Assembly: GCA_014529385.2 (NCBI GenBank)
Contig: CM043959.1
Coordinates: forward strand, 48,549,928-48,613,927
DNA from: Adiantum capillus-veneris
Lineage: Eukaryota > Streptophyta > Polypodiopsida > Polypodiales > Pteridaceae
DNA length: 64,000 nucleotides
Direction: 5' to 3'
Under the pieces are notes generated by a model. That model saw only the letters and a program-made list of their open reading frames with translations. It searched no databases and had not been told where the DNA came from. A program made the position numbers and the translations under genes. Of this stretch, positions 42,467 to 60,759 are shown in pieces (the stretch's first letter is position 1; each line of letters starts with the position of its first letter).

Positions 42467-45400
42467 GCTGCACGAACATGAAAAGCTTTAAGAGCTTCCA
42501 TCATGAAGCAGTTTTTGGCTACCGATGCCAAAGACAAAGTACTCACCGAATGGCGAAGCTTAAAGCTCTCTCCCTACGAATCTATCCACAATCATGTAGA
42601 CAAGTTTTGGGATTTACACCGCAAAGCCACTGACCTAAAAAAGATGGATTTTGGATAGCAAAACCAACAATTTTGTGCGGGTTTAACTGAGGATATGGTG
42701 GAGTATATTAACTCCTAAAGGCCACGCACCATATCTGTGATCATACACCATCAACTTCGAACAAGGGGCTAAGAGAAATCTTAAGCCCACAAAAAACAAG
42801 GACCGTTACGAGCCTAAGGGGAAGGGCAACGTCCAAAAGTCTCTCAAAGGCAACGCAAACAACAACAAATCTAAGGAGAAGGGAGTTTATAAAGGCAAAA
42901 ATAAACTCTCTCCTGAAGAGCTAGAGTGTTATAGAAAATATAACCGTTGTTTCAAGTGCGGGGAGCAAGGGCATGCCTATCGTGCTTGTTCCCACAAGAA
43001 TACACGTAATGAGCCTCCTAGAGCTACCTTGGTCAAAAATCAGGAAGAGGATGCTCATCACAAAGGATCTCCTCTATGCCATGCTTGGGGAAAGGTAAGA
43101 GAACATGATGCTTTCATTCTCTTTGACCCTGGTTCTACTCACATTTTCATGTCAATAGAGTTGGCCACCAAGCTAGGCATCCAAGCCTATGAGATGGGAG
43201 ATGTCCTACTTGTCGATGGTCCTTTCAAGGGGCAAGAAGCCTCAATCACTCCCTTAATTGAGAAATTGCGGCTCCATGTCCAAAGCTATGTGGACAAGGA
43301 GGATTTCTTCATCTGTCCTCTCAAGCATGAGGATGTAATTCTAGGGGCACCATGGTTCGATCGCATGGCTGCCAATGTTAAATCCCCTGAAAGGCAAATC
43401 TACTTTAGGTTCAACAAAAAAGATATGTACATAGATGCTAAGGAGTTGGGTAGCACTGTACCCATTGTACATAAGCAAGCTTTCAATAAGTCAATAAAGA
43501 GCTCTATTTTAGTGTACATGATTTTTGTTAAAGATTCTCAAAATGAACCTAATGTTTTAGCAAAAGAAGATATAAGCAATCAAAAGGAATTAGAGTTATC
43601 CAATTTTCTCAAGGGATTCCAAGATTTTTTAATTGACGACATCCCTTGTGAGCTACCTCCCAAACGAGGGGATGACGACCATGCAATTGAACTTCTTCCA
43701 GGAAGCTCACCGCCTAATAAACCTCCTTATCGAGTTTTTCAAGCTCAACAAGAGGAGATTATGCGGCAAGTGCATGAGTTGGTTGAGAAAGGCTTAGTTA
43801 GGCCTAGCTCATCTCCATTTTGTTCACCAGTGTTATTAGACGTGCAAAAGAAATATGGCACATATCGTATGTGTGTCAACTATAGAGCACTAAATAGGAT
43901 CACTATCAAGAATAGGCTTCCCATTCCTTGGGTAGAAGACCTATTTGATAAGCTACAGGGGTCGACCTACTTCAGTAGGATTGACCTAAAAAGTGGCTAC
44001 CATCAAATAAGGATAGTTGATCAAGACATTGTAAAGATCGCATTTAGGTCTTTACGAGTACATTGTCATGCCTTTTGGCTTGACCAATGCACCAGCCACA
44101 TTTAACCGCTTGATGGAAAAGCTATTCATGCCTCACCGAACCTTTACTGGAGTGTTCTTTGATGATATAATCATCTACTCTAATTCATTAGACGAACATA
44201 AGCAACACCTCCAGGTAATATTTCAAGTTTTACAAGAGAATAAACTTTATATTAATCGAAAGAAAAGTGATTTTTTCTTACAAGGGATTTAGTATTTAGG
44301 TCACATTATCTCTCAAGATGACATCCAAATGGATCCATCAAAGTTAGAGGTAATAAAAGGATGGCCTAATCCAAGGAATCTGCAAGAACTAAGAAGCTTT
44401 ATAGGTATGTGTGCATACTATAGATTCTTCATAGAAAAGTTCTCACAAATCGCGAGACCATTAAATGACCTAACAAAGAAAAACATTAGGTATATATGGT
44501 CCACTAAGGAGAACAATGCTTTCGAAAAGCCTAAAGAAAAGCTTATCTCTCAACCTGTGCTTACACTACCAGATCCCTCAAAGCCATTTGAGGTCCAATG
44601 CGTTGCCTATGGTGATTGCTTTGGAGCTATTTTTCTCCAAGAAGGGCACGCCATAGCCTATGAAAGTCGAAGGCTCGACCCTGTTGAGCAAGCTCTAGGC
44701 ATATATGAGAAGGAAATCTTAGCAGTTCTACATGCTCTAGATTCGTGGAAGCACTATTTACTGGGGACTCCTTTCATTCTACGAACGGATCACCAAAGCC
44801 TTAAGTACTTCATGACGCAGACCAAGCTCTCCGACAAACAAATGAGGCAAGCAAATTTCCTTTCGCAATTTCATTTTCATATTGCTCACGTTGCTGACAA
44901 GCATAATCAAGTGGCCGATGCACTCTCAAGACGATCGAGAGTGAATTCGGTATCCATAGCAACTCACAATGATCTATCTTCTATGATAGATGAGTACGCT
45001 ATCGATCTTGATTTTAGAGATGTGACTTTAGCCGTTGCACTAGGAAAGAAGGAAGAACCACTTACCCTACAAGATGGTTATCTTCTCTATGACAATAGAC
45101 TATGCGTTACTAACTCACTACGTGAGAAAGTAATGTATGAATCTCATGCTCCTCCTTATGCAGGGCATAGAGGGATTCAGTCTACCCTAAAAGGGATAGA
45201 AACATATTTCTATTGGCCTGCCATGAAAGCAAACATACAAGAGTATGTTTCAAAATGTGTGGTATGCCAAAAGACGAAGTTTGATAGAGGGAAGCAACCT
45301 GGAACCTTTGCCAATCACGAATTCACCATGGGAGAGCATATCCATGGATTTTATCTTTGGATTGCCCAAGTCTATCCATGGGAATACAGGAAATGGACGA

Positions 45401-46420
45401 TATTAGACAGTTTAGCAAACAGGCACATTTCATACCTGTCAAAAAGACTATCAAGGCCCATCAAATGGCAACCCTCTTTATATCACAAATCTTCAAATAC
45501 CATGGCTTGCCAATGTCTATAGTGTCGGATAGAGATCCTAGAATGACCAGTAATTTCTGGAAGGGTCTCTTTGAGAATTTAGGTACAAGGCTAAACTTCT
45601 CTTCGGCCTATCATCCCCAAACGGATGGCCAAAGTGAAATAGCTAACCTAACAATTATTGATCTACTAAAAGCTTATGTCACAAAAGTAGATCAAAAGTC
45701 CCAATGGGAGAAGTACTTACCCTTAGTGGAGTATGCTTACAATAACATTGTACATACTTCCACGGCCGGGAAAAGCACCTTTTGAAGTGATAGATGGAAG
45801 ATCAAAAAGTCCCCTGCTACTCAAGGTACATGGGAAGATCTTCGCTGCAGATGAATATAGCTGAGACCTGCAAGAATCTTTCCAAAAGATTAAGGATGAT
45901 ATATCCATCTCTCAGCAAAGGCAAAAGACAGTTGCTGATAAGCACAGAAGAGCCCTAGACTTTCAACAAAATGATTGGGTCTTGCTTATGTTTCCCAAGG
46001 CTCGATTAAGGCACACAACGGGCAAGAATCCTACAGGACACCAAAAGTACTATGCTAAGTTAGCAAAAAGGTACCCTGGTCCCTTTCAAATTCTTAGGCC
46101 AGTCTGCGAGACGACCTATCAACTTAAGTTTCCCAACCATTGGCTCATACACAATGCTTTCCACGTGAGCCTACTAAAGCCTTACAAAGGAGAACCACCT
46201 CAAGAAACAATCATTGAAGACCCACCGGAGATCGAGGACCAAGAAGAGGTGTTGCAACCGAGTCCATTCTCTGACACGAAGACAAGGTACTAAGAGGCGG
46301 TAAGACTATCCGACGATATCTTATTAAGTTTAGGAATTATCCTTTTGAAGATGCTAGATGGATGCAAGGTATACAATTAAAGGATAACCTAAACCTTGTC
46401 AATGCTTACAATGCTTCCCA
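42467..46420 (+). pseudogene. Ty3 chromovirus gag end and pol (copy 2)
   Basis: Gag resumes after the CACTA duplication, with stops at about 42657 and 42717. Zinc knuckle CFKCGEQGHAYRAC at 42948 is in the same frame as pol. A long open piece (43029 to about 44050) has protease FDPGSTH, then RT (VNYRALNR, FSRIDLKSGYHQIRI). An 11-base deletion near 44045 shifts the frame. RT continues (MPFGLTNAPATF, FFDDIIIYSN) to a TAG at 44290, then RNase H 44590-44930, integrase zinc finger ([16 protein letters not shown]) and part of the DDE core (SDRDPR, SEIANL). The integrase start near 45300-45420 is frame-shifted and the first Asp region is lost. A chromodomain (46255-46370) is present in another frame. 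Overall better preserved than copy 1 but non-functional. Confidence 0.88.
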
Positions 46421-46769
46421 AGAGTAAGCAATTGTGCAAATGTTAAAAATGAACAAAGTTTTTGTCTCTTATAAGACTCTCTTTTTATTTATTGTGCACA
46501 AATGTTAATAACTATGCATGCTTAGGATCATGTTTGTGGAGATGACGTCTCCCGAACACCAAGTTGAGTTTTTCACTCTACTACGGAAGATTTATAGTGA
46601 CTAATGTGTAGACATACTTGCGGTAGCTAAGGCTCTCAAGCACCAAATGGACTAGTCATCCATTTTGGAACATTGTCTTAGGGTAAAATAGGGATCCTCT
46701 ACCCGCTAGCAAATGGAATAACGACTAGGCTTTATCTTCTCAAATTCATAGTCGAGGACAACTATGATT

Positions 46770-46784
46770 TCAAGAGAGAGGTAA
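46770..46784 (+). other. Polypurine tract of Ty3 copy 2
   Basis: CAAGAGAGAGGTAA directly before the 3' LTR start TGTCATAAAAAC. The same tract precedes the 3' LTR of copy 3 (55221-55235). It is the likely plus-strand primer. Confidence 0.75.
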
Positions 46785-48466
<1,682 letters not shown>

Positions 48467-48510
48467 TAGTTATGCCTTTTGGCTTGACTAATGCACCGGC
48501 AACTGTTTTC
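48467..48510 (+). mobile_element. Old Ty3 fragment, right half
   Basis: Directly after the 3' LTR the sequence reads MPFGLTNAPAT, continuing the RT broken at 28088. Similarity is lost after about 48510. Confidence 0.8.
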
Positions 48511-49931
48511 ATGAAAGCCAAAATTTTCATGAAGATGACATTTATTATTTGCGGTGCATGAGAGCTACAGCCATGGCTACCACTATTGTGTGTTTCTTCA
48601 CCATTGCTACTTGAAAATCCATTGTACTTGGGAGCCGAAGATGGAAAAGTCTGTCGATAAAGGGGCATTAGCACCCTTGAGATCAAGGATGCTAGGGCCA
48701 GTCCCCATCACCTCCTTTCATTGTTATGCAACATTGATTCCCGAGGAATGCATGTGTTTGTCATTGGTTGCATTTTCTAATATGGACGTCAATTAGACCT
48801 GTGTTAGAGGGACTATGTAATTAATGAAGAGGGTGGCGATTGCATTGTTAGACAAGGTTGTTTGCTCATGTCTCCCACCCATGGTCTATTTGAGCAAGAT
48901 GGTTGAGGGGAAGGAGCCTTTGCAAAACACATTTTCCTTCCTCTTTGCGTGATAATCTATGCCTTCTCGCATGTGCATGCACTAGGTGGACATATGATCA
49001 TGTGGTGGTGGTCATGTAGCACCAAGGATCTCCAAAGGAGGATCCAAGAGGCTTGCAAAGAGCACCCTAAAGCAGCAGTGCGCACGTTTCTCTCTTGGTG
49101 TGCTCCCCAGGAGGACCAAGGAGCTCCAAGGTGCTTGCAAGGAGCACCCTAAAGGAGAAGCGTGCACGTTGTTCCTTGGCGTGCTCCCTGGGAACACAAA
49201 TGAGCATCAAAAGAGCTCCAAGCTGCTTGCAAGGAGCACCCTAAATGAGCAACGTGCTTGCTGCTTCCTTGATGTGCTCAGCTCCAATCACACACACACA
49301 TACACAATGGGTGCACTCTTTTTAAGTAGATGTTTAAAAATAAAAGTGGAATTTACAAAATATTATGTTTTACTCTTGGCAATGATTTTGCTGTAGACTT
49401 AGTGCGTGATCCGTGTCCTCTGGTCGGGATCACTCAAGCAAACCCTCCATAGCCCACAATGTCTCAATGGTGAAACCCTCTGACAATAGATATGTAGCAT
49501 GTTTTTAAGTGTGACAAAGACATAAAGAGGAGTTAATTGAGTACCTTAGGGAGATGGTGCATGGGCTCATACATGAATTTTGTGAGAAGGCAAATCGCTG
49601 GCCAGATCGTGTAATTATGTTTCGAGATGGTGTAAGTGAAGGTCAATTTGATGAATTTTTTGCAAAATAAGGTTAAAGGTAGGGGATCCTTATTATAAGC
49701 CATTGATTACATGGGCAGTGGTCCAAAAACGGCATCATATGAGGCTATTTCCTATTGATGACATCTACAAGGACAAGAACAATAATACCAGATGGTTATG
49801 AAACGCAGGTTTAGTGAATCTGGGTTTTAGTAAATTGTCAAAACATTTCTCAGCTTGTAGGGGAAGCCACACAATCACTTTACTTGGCTCTGTTTCTTTG
49901 ATTGATGTGTTTCATTGTTGCGATATTCTGC
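48511..49931. repeat. Unassigned DNA with an 82-92-bp tandem repeat
   Basis: Three diverged units with GCTTGCAA(A/G)GAGCACCCTAAA at 49051, 49133 and 49225, spanning about 49020-49285. No gene recognised. Confidence 0.6.
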
Positions 49932-50610
49932 AGGTTGCAGAGCACGAGGGCCATATGTCAGGCGGACAGAAACAGAGAAGCCATAGTGCCATGCGGGTTT
50001 GGGTATGGAAGCGTACAAAAAAGGATTCCATACCAGCCAACATGAATTTTTTTTGGGACAAAACTATTTCGGGTTGCAAATTTATGAGACGTCTTTGCAG
50101 GGAGTGCTCCATGTGTGAGATTTGGGCACCTCCAGTATCTACTTATGTTTTTCGCCTCCCACCTCTTGGATCTACAGTCTAAATTCCAGCCTCTACTCTC
50201 TACAGTCTACTTATGTTTTGGATTCAGATGCATGCTTAGAGTTTTAAACATGGTGGTGTACTATGTAGGCTTTGAAGTTTTATATGTAGGCTATCTGATG
50301 TGGAAAATTTTTGGGGAGTCTGGTTGACGTGTGGGAGAACATTGGCCTCTTTAAAGATTTACCTATCTTACTCTTGGATGAGGCCAGTAATGCTCTCGAT
50401 GCAGATACGAAGGGTGTGGTGCATATTGCCCTCGACCAAGCACTGACGCATGATGCTCGTTGTTGCCCATTACCCGTCCACCATTCATTATGCCCGCCCC
50501 ATCACAGTCTTCCACAATGGCCAAGTCGCGAGGTCGGAAAGCATGAGGAGCTTTTGTGGAGGATGGGGACTATACTACACTCACTCAAGCTACTACCACA
50601 AATAATGATG
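49932..50610 (+). pseudogene. ABCB/MDR-type ABC transporter nucleotide-binding domain fragment
   Basis: Two separated pieces of a plant B-type ABC transporter NBD. At 49932-49990 the frame reads VAEHEGHMSGGQKQR, a degenerate ABC signature (usually LSGGQKQR). At about 50361-50440 it reads LPILLLDEASNALDAD, the Walker B and D-loop. After a frame change comes VVAHYPSTIHYARPITVFHNGQV (H-loop region, read in two parts), and after another change GKHEEL. The 350 bp between the pieces may be intron or insertion. No Walker A or membrane domains are present. It is a broken fragment of a host gene, possibly TE-captured. Confidence 0.8.
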
Positions 50611-52729
50611 CCCGCATGGGACTGCAGCTATGGATATGTCCTACCCCCTCAACCATTGCCCGCACTAACCAGAGTGCTAGCTCGTCCTCTCAACCAACAA
50701 GTGAGCAACGTGCATAATAAAACACAAACTCTTCGGTTTGTCGCTTTGTACATGTCAATAAAAAGAGGTGCTCACTCCTCATGATACTTACGTCTATTTG
50801 ACACACCAAAATATTGAGAGGATTTCAAATTGGTCACTGCTCCCACCTAGCCATGACAGTAGGAGTCGATGCTTGCACTGTCAAAAGAAAACACAGCAGT
50901 ATGTGATATATTTGCCAAATCAGCACAAGTGGTTGACAAACTTCATGCCCGAGATGTTATCTCTTGAAGTTGGACGTAGTGTAGGGTATGTCTGAGGTGG
51001 CCAGAACTAAGGCCTAAGTTGTTTTCATCCGCTCCAAAGCAAGGGCCTCTCTCCCTACGTGATCACCTATTTTTGCATGTTCAAGGCATGTAATATTTTG
51101 CACGTGGGCAAACAAAGTCATGATCAAATTGTTAGTCACACGCTCTTGGTATATACTATCATGCTTGTTTGACATGTATGCAAAGTGTTTTAAATTGATG
51201 AAAGCATATAATGTGCTCGACAAGATTCTTGTCTATAATGTTGGCATGCAACAACATGCAAAACATTGAAATGGTCCAAAGAAAAGGGATGTGCATTGCA
51301 ATGATTTGGTCTGCATGCATCCCAATGTGATGCATTTTTCAAAGGAGAATCTAAGATATGTTTAACACGGGCACATGTAGTAATCAAGGGCTTTTATCCA
51401 AATGTGATCAACTTTTGTTTTTTTGTTTTGAAGACATAGGGAATTTTGCATGCAAGATATTGACATATGCAAAAAAATATAATGATGAGATTGCTAGTCA
51501 AGCTCTATAATTTTGCAAAAGGTCTAAGTGAAAAGGTCCCTTTTTTAACACCCTCGTATTTTCACATGACCTCTAATTAGGAAATTTTATGCCATGGTAG
51601 TAGTCTGATACTCCTATTCCTTTCACTTGCTTCTACCTGCCTTTGGATACTAATGCTCTTAAGATTACTAATGCCTTGGATTCTTCACATGGATAGATAC
51701 ACTGCATTATTTAGATAGTTTGTTGGCTATAAAAGATGTCATATTATTTGAATAGGGAAGTCTTGAAGTTTGAATGCTCAAATGTTACATTTGACTCAGG
51801 GATTTCTAGTAGTAGTATTCTTTGAAAGAATTACCTGGCTTGATGTTCACTATCATAAACCATGCTCATTTAAGAAATGGACAAATTTATTGAGGTCTTA
51901 CTCTGTGTGTGAAAAGCGAAAACTATGGGTTGTTCACCAGCCGGAGATTATGAAAACAACTTTGTCCACTTTCACAAAATCCTATCTCCTTCATTGCAAC
52001 AACAAAAGTATTTCTAATAAAAGAAATCTCTGAATTAAACCTCTCTCAAAAAAGGAATTAGGATAACTTGTAAATGCATGTGGGTGTTGCCTTCTGGAAT
52101 TATATAGAGGGGATCAATTAGAGGAATAAAAATATTACTTGATATAATGATTGGTTGTAATCAACAACAGATTGATACATTTGTGGACCATCAAAGAGTG
52201 TTCCAAACATGAGTGCATAAAAATATGCTTGACCGCTCATACATCCTCTCATTAACAACACCCTTTATGTCTTTAGCTCACCCATGGACATGTAATTTTT
52301 TTTAAAGGACCACTTCAGTCTCCGATCACAAGCACTTGGATGAATATGAAAGTGTGGAGGTAAAGAGAGTTTGTAAGCCATATCTCCAACTCACTTGACT
52401 ATATTAAAAGACCCACAATATCTGGAAAAGAATTTAGATGTTGGTCCAATTTGCACTCACAATATTGCTAGGCAACCGGTAAAAGCATATGCTAGTGCCA
52501 TGGGTAGTCCCAAATCTCAAAAAGCATCTACTAGTGCCGCAAGTGACCACCACTAACTGCTTTAGTGGAGTGTGTAAAAATATATGCTTGATTTATGCGC
52601 TATGAAAATTATGTCCCTATCATTGCTCAAATGAAAATTCGACTATTGTGCAAATGATTTTCTCTCTCGGCTATCGCTTCCACTTTGGCATTTTCTCTCT
52701 CTCTCTCTCTCTCTCTATCCCTCACACAC

Positions 52730-52786
<57 letters not shown>

Positions 52787-53056
52787 CTCTCGTTGTTGTC
52801 GGTACTCTCACACCCCTATCATATCTCTATTCCACAAGTATGTTTTTCTCTCTTTGTCTAATCCTTCTTCTCTCTCCTTCTCTCAGTATTTATTTCACCT
52901 ACCTCAACGCTACCATAGAGAGCGTACAATATGAGAGAGCTCCATGCTTATATAAACTCGAAAAAGCATCACCTTTAGCCAAAAAACACGAATTGATTAA
53001 CTCGCAAATAAAATTAACCCTCTTGTGGAGCTCTCTTGCATCCTCATTCTTTACAT
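50611..53056. other. Unassigned AT-rich DNA with a GT microsatellite
   Basis: About 2.4 kb without a recognised gene. A CT tract (52692-52714) and a GT tract (52733-52782) lie just before the truncated Ty3 copy 3. Confidence 0.5.
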
Positions 53057-54880
53057 CAAAGCCATTTGAGGTCCAATGTGATGCTTGTGAGATGATTGCC
53101 TTGGAGCAGTCTTGCTTCAAGAAGGGTACACCATAGAATATGAGAGCCGAAGGCTCAATACGAATGAACGGGTCTTAGGCATTTATGAAAAAGAGCTTTT
53201 AGCTATTCTACATGCCTTAGACACATGGAAGCACTATTTATTTGGGACTCCATTTATTCTACGAACTGACCACCAAAGTCACAAGTACTTTATGATGCAA
53301 ACCAAGCTTTCCGACAAACAAATGAGGTGGGCAAATTTTGTTTCATAATTTAATTTTTATATTGTTCACATTGTTGGTAAGCACAATCAAGTAGCCGATG
53401 CACTTTCACGACGACCAAAAGTTAATGCGATGTCTATAGCAACTCACAATGATCTATCTTCTATGATAGATGAGTATGCTACTGACCTTGACTATAAAGA
53501 TGTAATGTCAGCCCTTGCTTTGGGGAAGAAAGAGGAACCATTTACCTTCGAGAATTGTTATCTTCTCCACAACAATAGGCTATGTGCTATCCACTCCCTT
53601 CGTGAGAAAGTCATGTATGAATCCCATGCTCCTCCTTATGCGGGGCATAGAGGCATTCAACCTACTCTCCGAGGAGTAGAGACGTATTTTTATTGGCCTA
53701 CCATGAAAGTGAAAAGACCAAGTATGATAGAGGGAAGCGACCTGGATTACTCCAGCCATTGCCTATTCCAAATTCACCATGGGAGATTATATCCATGGAT
53801 TTTATCTTTGGATTACCCAAGTCTATCCATGGGAATACCGGATATATGGGCAATAGTTGATAGGTTTAGCAAGCAAGCACACTTTATTCCTGTCAAAAAG
53901 ACTATTAAGGCACACCAAATGGCAACTCTCTTCATATCATAGATTTTCAAACACCATGGATTGCTAACATCCATCGTGTCAGATAGAGATCCTAGAATGA
54001 CCAGTAATTTTTGGAAAGGTCTCCATGAAAATCTAGGTACAAGATTGAATTTCTCTTCGGCCTATCACCCACAAATGGATCGCCAAAGTGAGATAGCCAA
54101 TCTTACGATACTCGATCTACTAAAGACTTATGCTACCAAAATAGATCAATGCTCACAATGGAAAAAGTACTTACCTCTTGTAGAGTATGCATACAATAAT
54201 ATTGTACATACTTCTACGGGAAGAGCACCTTTTGAAATCATTGAGGGAAGACCTAAAAGTCCCTTGCTACTTAAACTACATGGAAAGATTTTTGCTGCCG
54301 ATGAGTATAGCCGTGATCTATAAAAATATTTTCAAAAGATTAAGGAGGCTATATCCATCTCTCAACAAAGGGAAAAAGCTATCGCTAACAATCACAAAAG
54401 GGCCTTAACGTTCAAAGAAAATGATTGGGTCTTACTTAAGTTTCCCAAGGCTCGATTAAGGCAAACGACGGGCGAAAATCCTATAGGCTATCAAAAGTAT
54501 TATGCTAAACTAGCAAAATGATACTATGGTCCTTTTCAAATTTTGAAGCCAATCAATGAGATGGCTTATCAAGTCAAGTTTCCTAACCATAGGCTCATAC
54601 ACAATGCTTTCCATGTGAGCCTACTTAAGCCCTACAAAGGAGAGCCACCAAGTGAACCAATTATTGAAGACCCTCCCAAAATCCAAGACTAAGAAGAGGT
54701 GCTACAACCCGAGCTATCCTTCGGCATGAAGACAAGGTACTACGACATGGTAAGATTATCCAACGGTATCTTATTAAATTAAAAAATTATCCTTTTGAAG
54801 ATGTTAGATGGATGCAAGGAATACAACTTAAGGATAGTATGAACCTTGTCAATGCTTACAATGCTCCATTAGAGTAAGCA
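53057..54880 (+). pseudogene. Ty3 RNase H - integrase - chromodomain remnant (copy 3)
   Basis: RNase H with IYEKELLAILHALDTWKHY and RTDHQS (53180-53290). Integrase N-terminal [10 protein letters not shown] is kept, but a deletion near 53715 removes the following CxxC pair and shifts the frame. The core resumes with [18 protein letters not shown] and SEIANL (53850-54100). A stop at 54321 falls where copy 1 has CAA; further stops at about 54520 and 54692. Chromodomain residues survive in a shifted frame (54720-54830). Confidence 0.85.
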
Positions 54881-55235
54881 AATGTACAAATTTCTTCCAA
54901 ATGACGAATTTCTTTGTTTTATAAGACTTATTCTCTTTTCATTGTGCATAAATTCAAGTAGTATGCATGCTTAGAATCATGTTTGTGATGACGATGTCTC
55001 TCAAACATCAAGTAGAATTTGTCACTCTACTTTGGGAGAATGAAATGGACTAAAGAGCATACATGCTTGTGGAATTTATGTCTCCCAAGCACCAAATGGA
55101 TTCCTCATACATCTTGGAAAGATGTCGTAGGGTCAAAAGGGATCCTCTACCCGCTAAGAAACATTGAATAATGACTAGGGCTTTATCTCTTTTACCTCAT
55201 AGTCGAGGACGACTATGATTTCAAGAGAGAGGTAA

Positions 55236-55592
55236 TGTCATAAAATCTAATATCTAACCAACCCAAATGATTTTCTCATATTAAACTGATCATTTAATGT
55301 GGGAGAATAGACGAGAACAAGGGTTAGAATATGTTCTTACGGGTCTATCTCAACACGGGGCCAATGGTAAAGGGATCCAAATGAGAGATAGTATGTCAAA
55401 GAGCAAGGCTAGCCAATGGAGCTTAAAGACCTTAGGGTTAGCATTTATTAAATACATTCAATGGTTAGTGTTAAAATTCCTTTGTCCTTAGGTAAGCTAG
55501 GGCTGTGCTTGAGGTGGGAACCCGGCCCAAGCTTGAGGTGCTTGTCGTGCTTGCTAATTAAGATGCTTGAGGTGCTTGTCGTGCTTGCTGAT
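55236..55592 (+). repeat. Truncated type B LTR
   Basis: First 355 bp of a type B LTR, matching 27402 and 8025 onward, ending abruptly within the CTTGAGGTGCTTG minisatellite. Confidence 0.85.
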
Positions 55593-55754
55593 CCCTTGCT
55601 CTTGTACATTTATGCAAATACAGTCTATGCTATGAATGGAGATCCTCTTACTTGCTTTTCTCTATTGTTGATTCCATTTGTTACTGTTTTGAATGCGGTT
55701 ATTGTTGTTTCCTTGCTCTGTTTTAAATAATACCAGTATTTCTATCTTTAGCAA

Positions 55755-58280
<2,526 letters not shown>

Positions 58281-58321
58281 CTCTCTCTCTCTCTCTCTCT
58301 CTCTCTCAAGCGCGCATGCAT

Positions 58322-58395
<74 letters not shown>
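58281..58395. repeat. Compound CT and CA microsatellite
   Basis: CT tract 58281-58307, a short AGCGCGCATGCATG spacer, then CA to 58395. Confidence 0.95.
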
Positions 58396-58397
<2 letters not shown>

Positions 58398-58572
58398 ATC
58401 TAGCTGACAATTCTTTGTCTAACTCTTGGCTGACTGCTTCCCTCTTTGGTGATCTCGCTCTCGGTATTTGGACGGCAATAACTTTGTTAAACCTTGGCTG
58501 GATATAGATAAAGCTTGAATGCATTGGTATACTATATCCATAATCTGTTTAGTTTGGAAAATAATGACCCAT

Positions 58573-59470
<898 letters not shown>

Positions 59471-59662
59471 TGTTGGGGTATAAAGCCCAATGTGGTCACC
59501 AAGGTAAGTGGGCAGGCCGCCAGGTATGTACACATATTCTTTTGTAAAAACCTAATAAGAACTCACTATGCTCTACACATTACAGTAGAGCGAGTTCACC
59601 ATATCGTCGTGCTCTTCTTCTCGCACTCTCTCTTGCGTCGCACTTCCGCTCGTACTCCTTCA
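59471..59662 (+). repeat. Copia 5' LTR, about 192 bp
   Basis: Starts TGTTGGGGTATAAAG and ends CTTCA two bases before the primer-binding site. The left end is set by the TG and LTR-like base pattern only, since the partner LTR is outside the window. Confidence 0.6.
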
Positions 59663-59664
59663 AC

Positions 59665-59676
59665 TGGTATCAGAGC
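59665..59676 (+). other. Copia primer-binding site
   Basis: TGGTATCAGAGC, an exact match to the plant initiator tRNA-Met complement, 1.1 kb upstream of the Copia gag start. Confidence 0.88.
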
Positions 59677-60759
59677 TCAGATCGAGGCTCGGGGCAGCAC
59701 CGCAGGAGGCTAGAGTCACCATCTCAGATTGGAGTGAAATTCGACAGGCAAAGACACGGCCCCAAATCTTGCAGGAAAGCCCGTGGGGCTTGGTGTGCTC
59801 AGAATTTCATTCTGAGGTCATCTCGGTCACCGTTCGGCTTCGACAAAGTTCTGCGCAGGCCATTTTCGACTACATGGTCTCAGCGGGTGCAGATCCGACT
59901 CTGCAAATTTGGGGTTTTCAGCCTACAACTGCACGAGCTGAGGATATCGACACTCCTAGAGTGTTGATTTGTGGCTGTCTACACATCGAAGGACGGCTCA
60001 CAGTTCTTGGAGGTGTGTCACATACGACACGGGCGCATCTACACACAAACTGTAGGTGACAGCCACTAGTTCATCAGGTAGCTTGTGTTTGCTGCTTGAT
60101 ATTCCAGATTTCATCCTGACATTGCAGGTACTTACACATGGGATGTATTGTCAGAGATGATGTATGTCTGTTGAGGGTTTGCTGGCTATGAAACACGAAG
60201 CAAACAACCGTCGCAGCGGTTACAGCATACAATGGGAAATTTGTGGATGTATGACTTTGTGGGAAGTCTATGTACTGTCAGATTTACTGCAGCCTTTGTT
60301 GAGGGTCGAGTGAGGTTTTATTGAGCTGGGGGATTCTCGAATGTTGAGATCCTTTCGGTGATACAGGTCTTGGAGCGATCCCTCGAGCACCCTTAGATAG
60401 GCAGCTAGGATGTATTGACTGTGAGTTAGACAGTTGGGATTGCATCTTTGCTTTACTGCCGTTGAGGCATTGTCACAGTCTATGCTTATAGGACAGTGAC
60501 ACGACAGTTAGAGACAGTACAGGTGCAGGACAGGTTTACCCACAGCTTACAGTGTTAGAGAGACAATGGTTTTTTGAGCCGTTTTTGGTCTGTTTTTAGT
60601 ACACCAGAGCCATTTTACAAAGGAGACTCTGCCAAAATTTCTGCAGAATCTGAAGCTTTCTTGGTTCATTTGACAGGTTGATATTGGTTCAGAGGTCAGT
60701 TTACAGGGGAAACTCTGCCGAATTTTTCCTAGGAAAGTAAACTACTATGAAGCCTAGCT

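Larger units (their letters stand above)
53057..55592 (+). mobile_element. Ty3 chromovirus copy 3, truncated (LTR type B)
   Basis: Begins inside RNase H (KPFEVQCDACE) with no 5' LTR, gag, protease or RT. It continues with RNase H, integrase and a degraded chromodomain to a purine tract (55221). A type B LTR starting TGTCATAAAATC at 55236 is cut off near 55592 after about 355 bp. Both ends are truncated. Confidence 0.87.
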
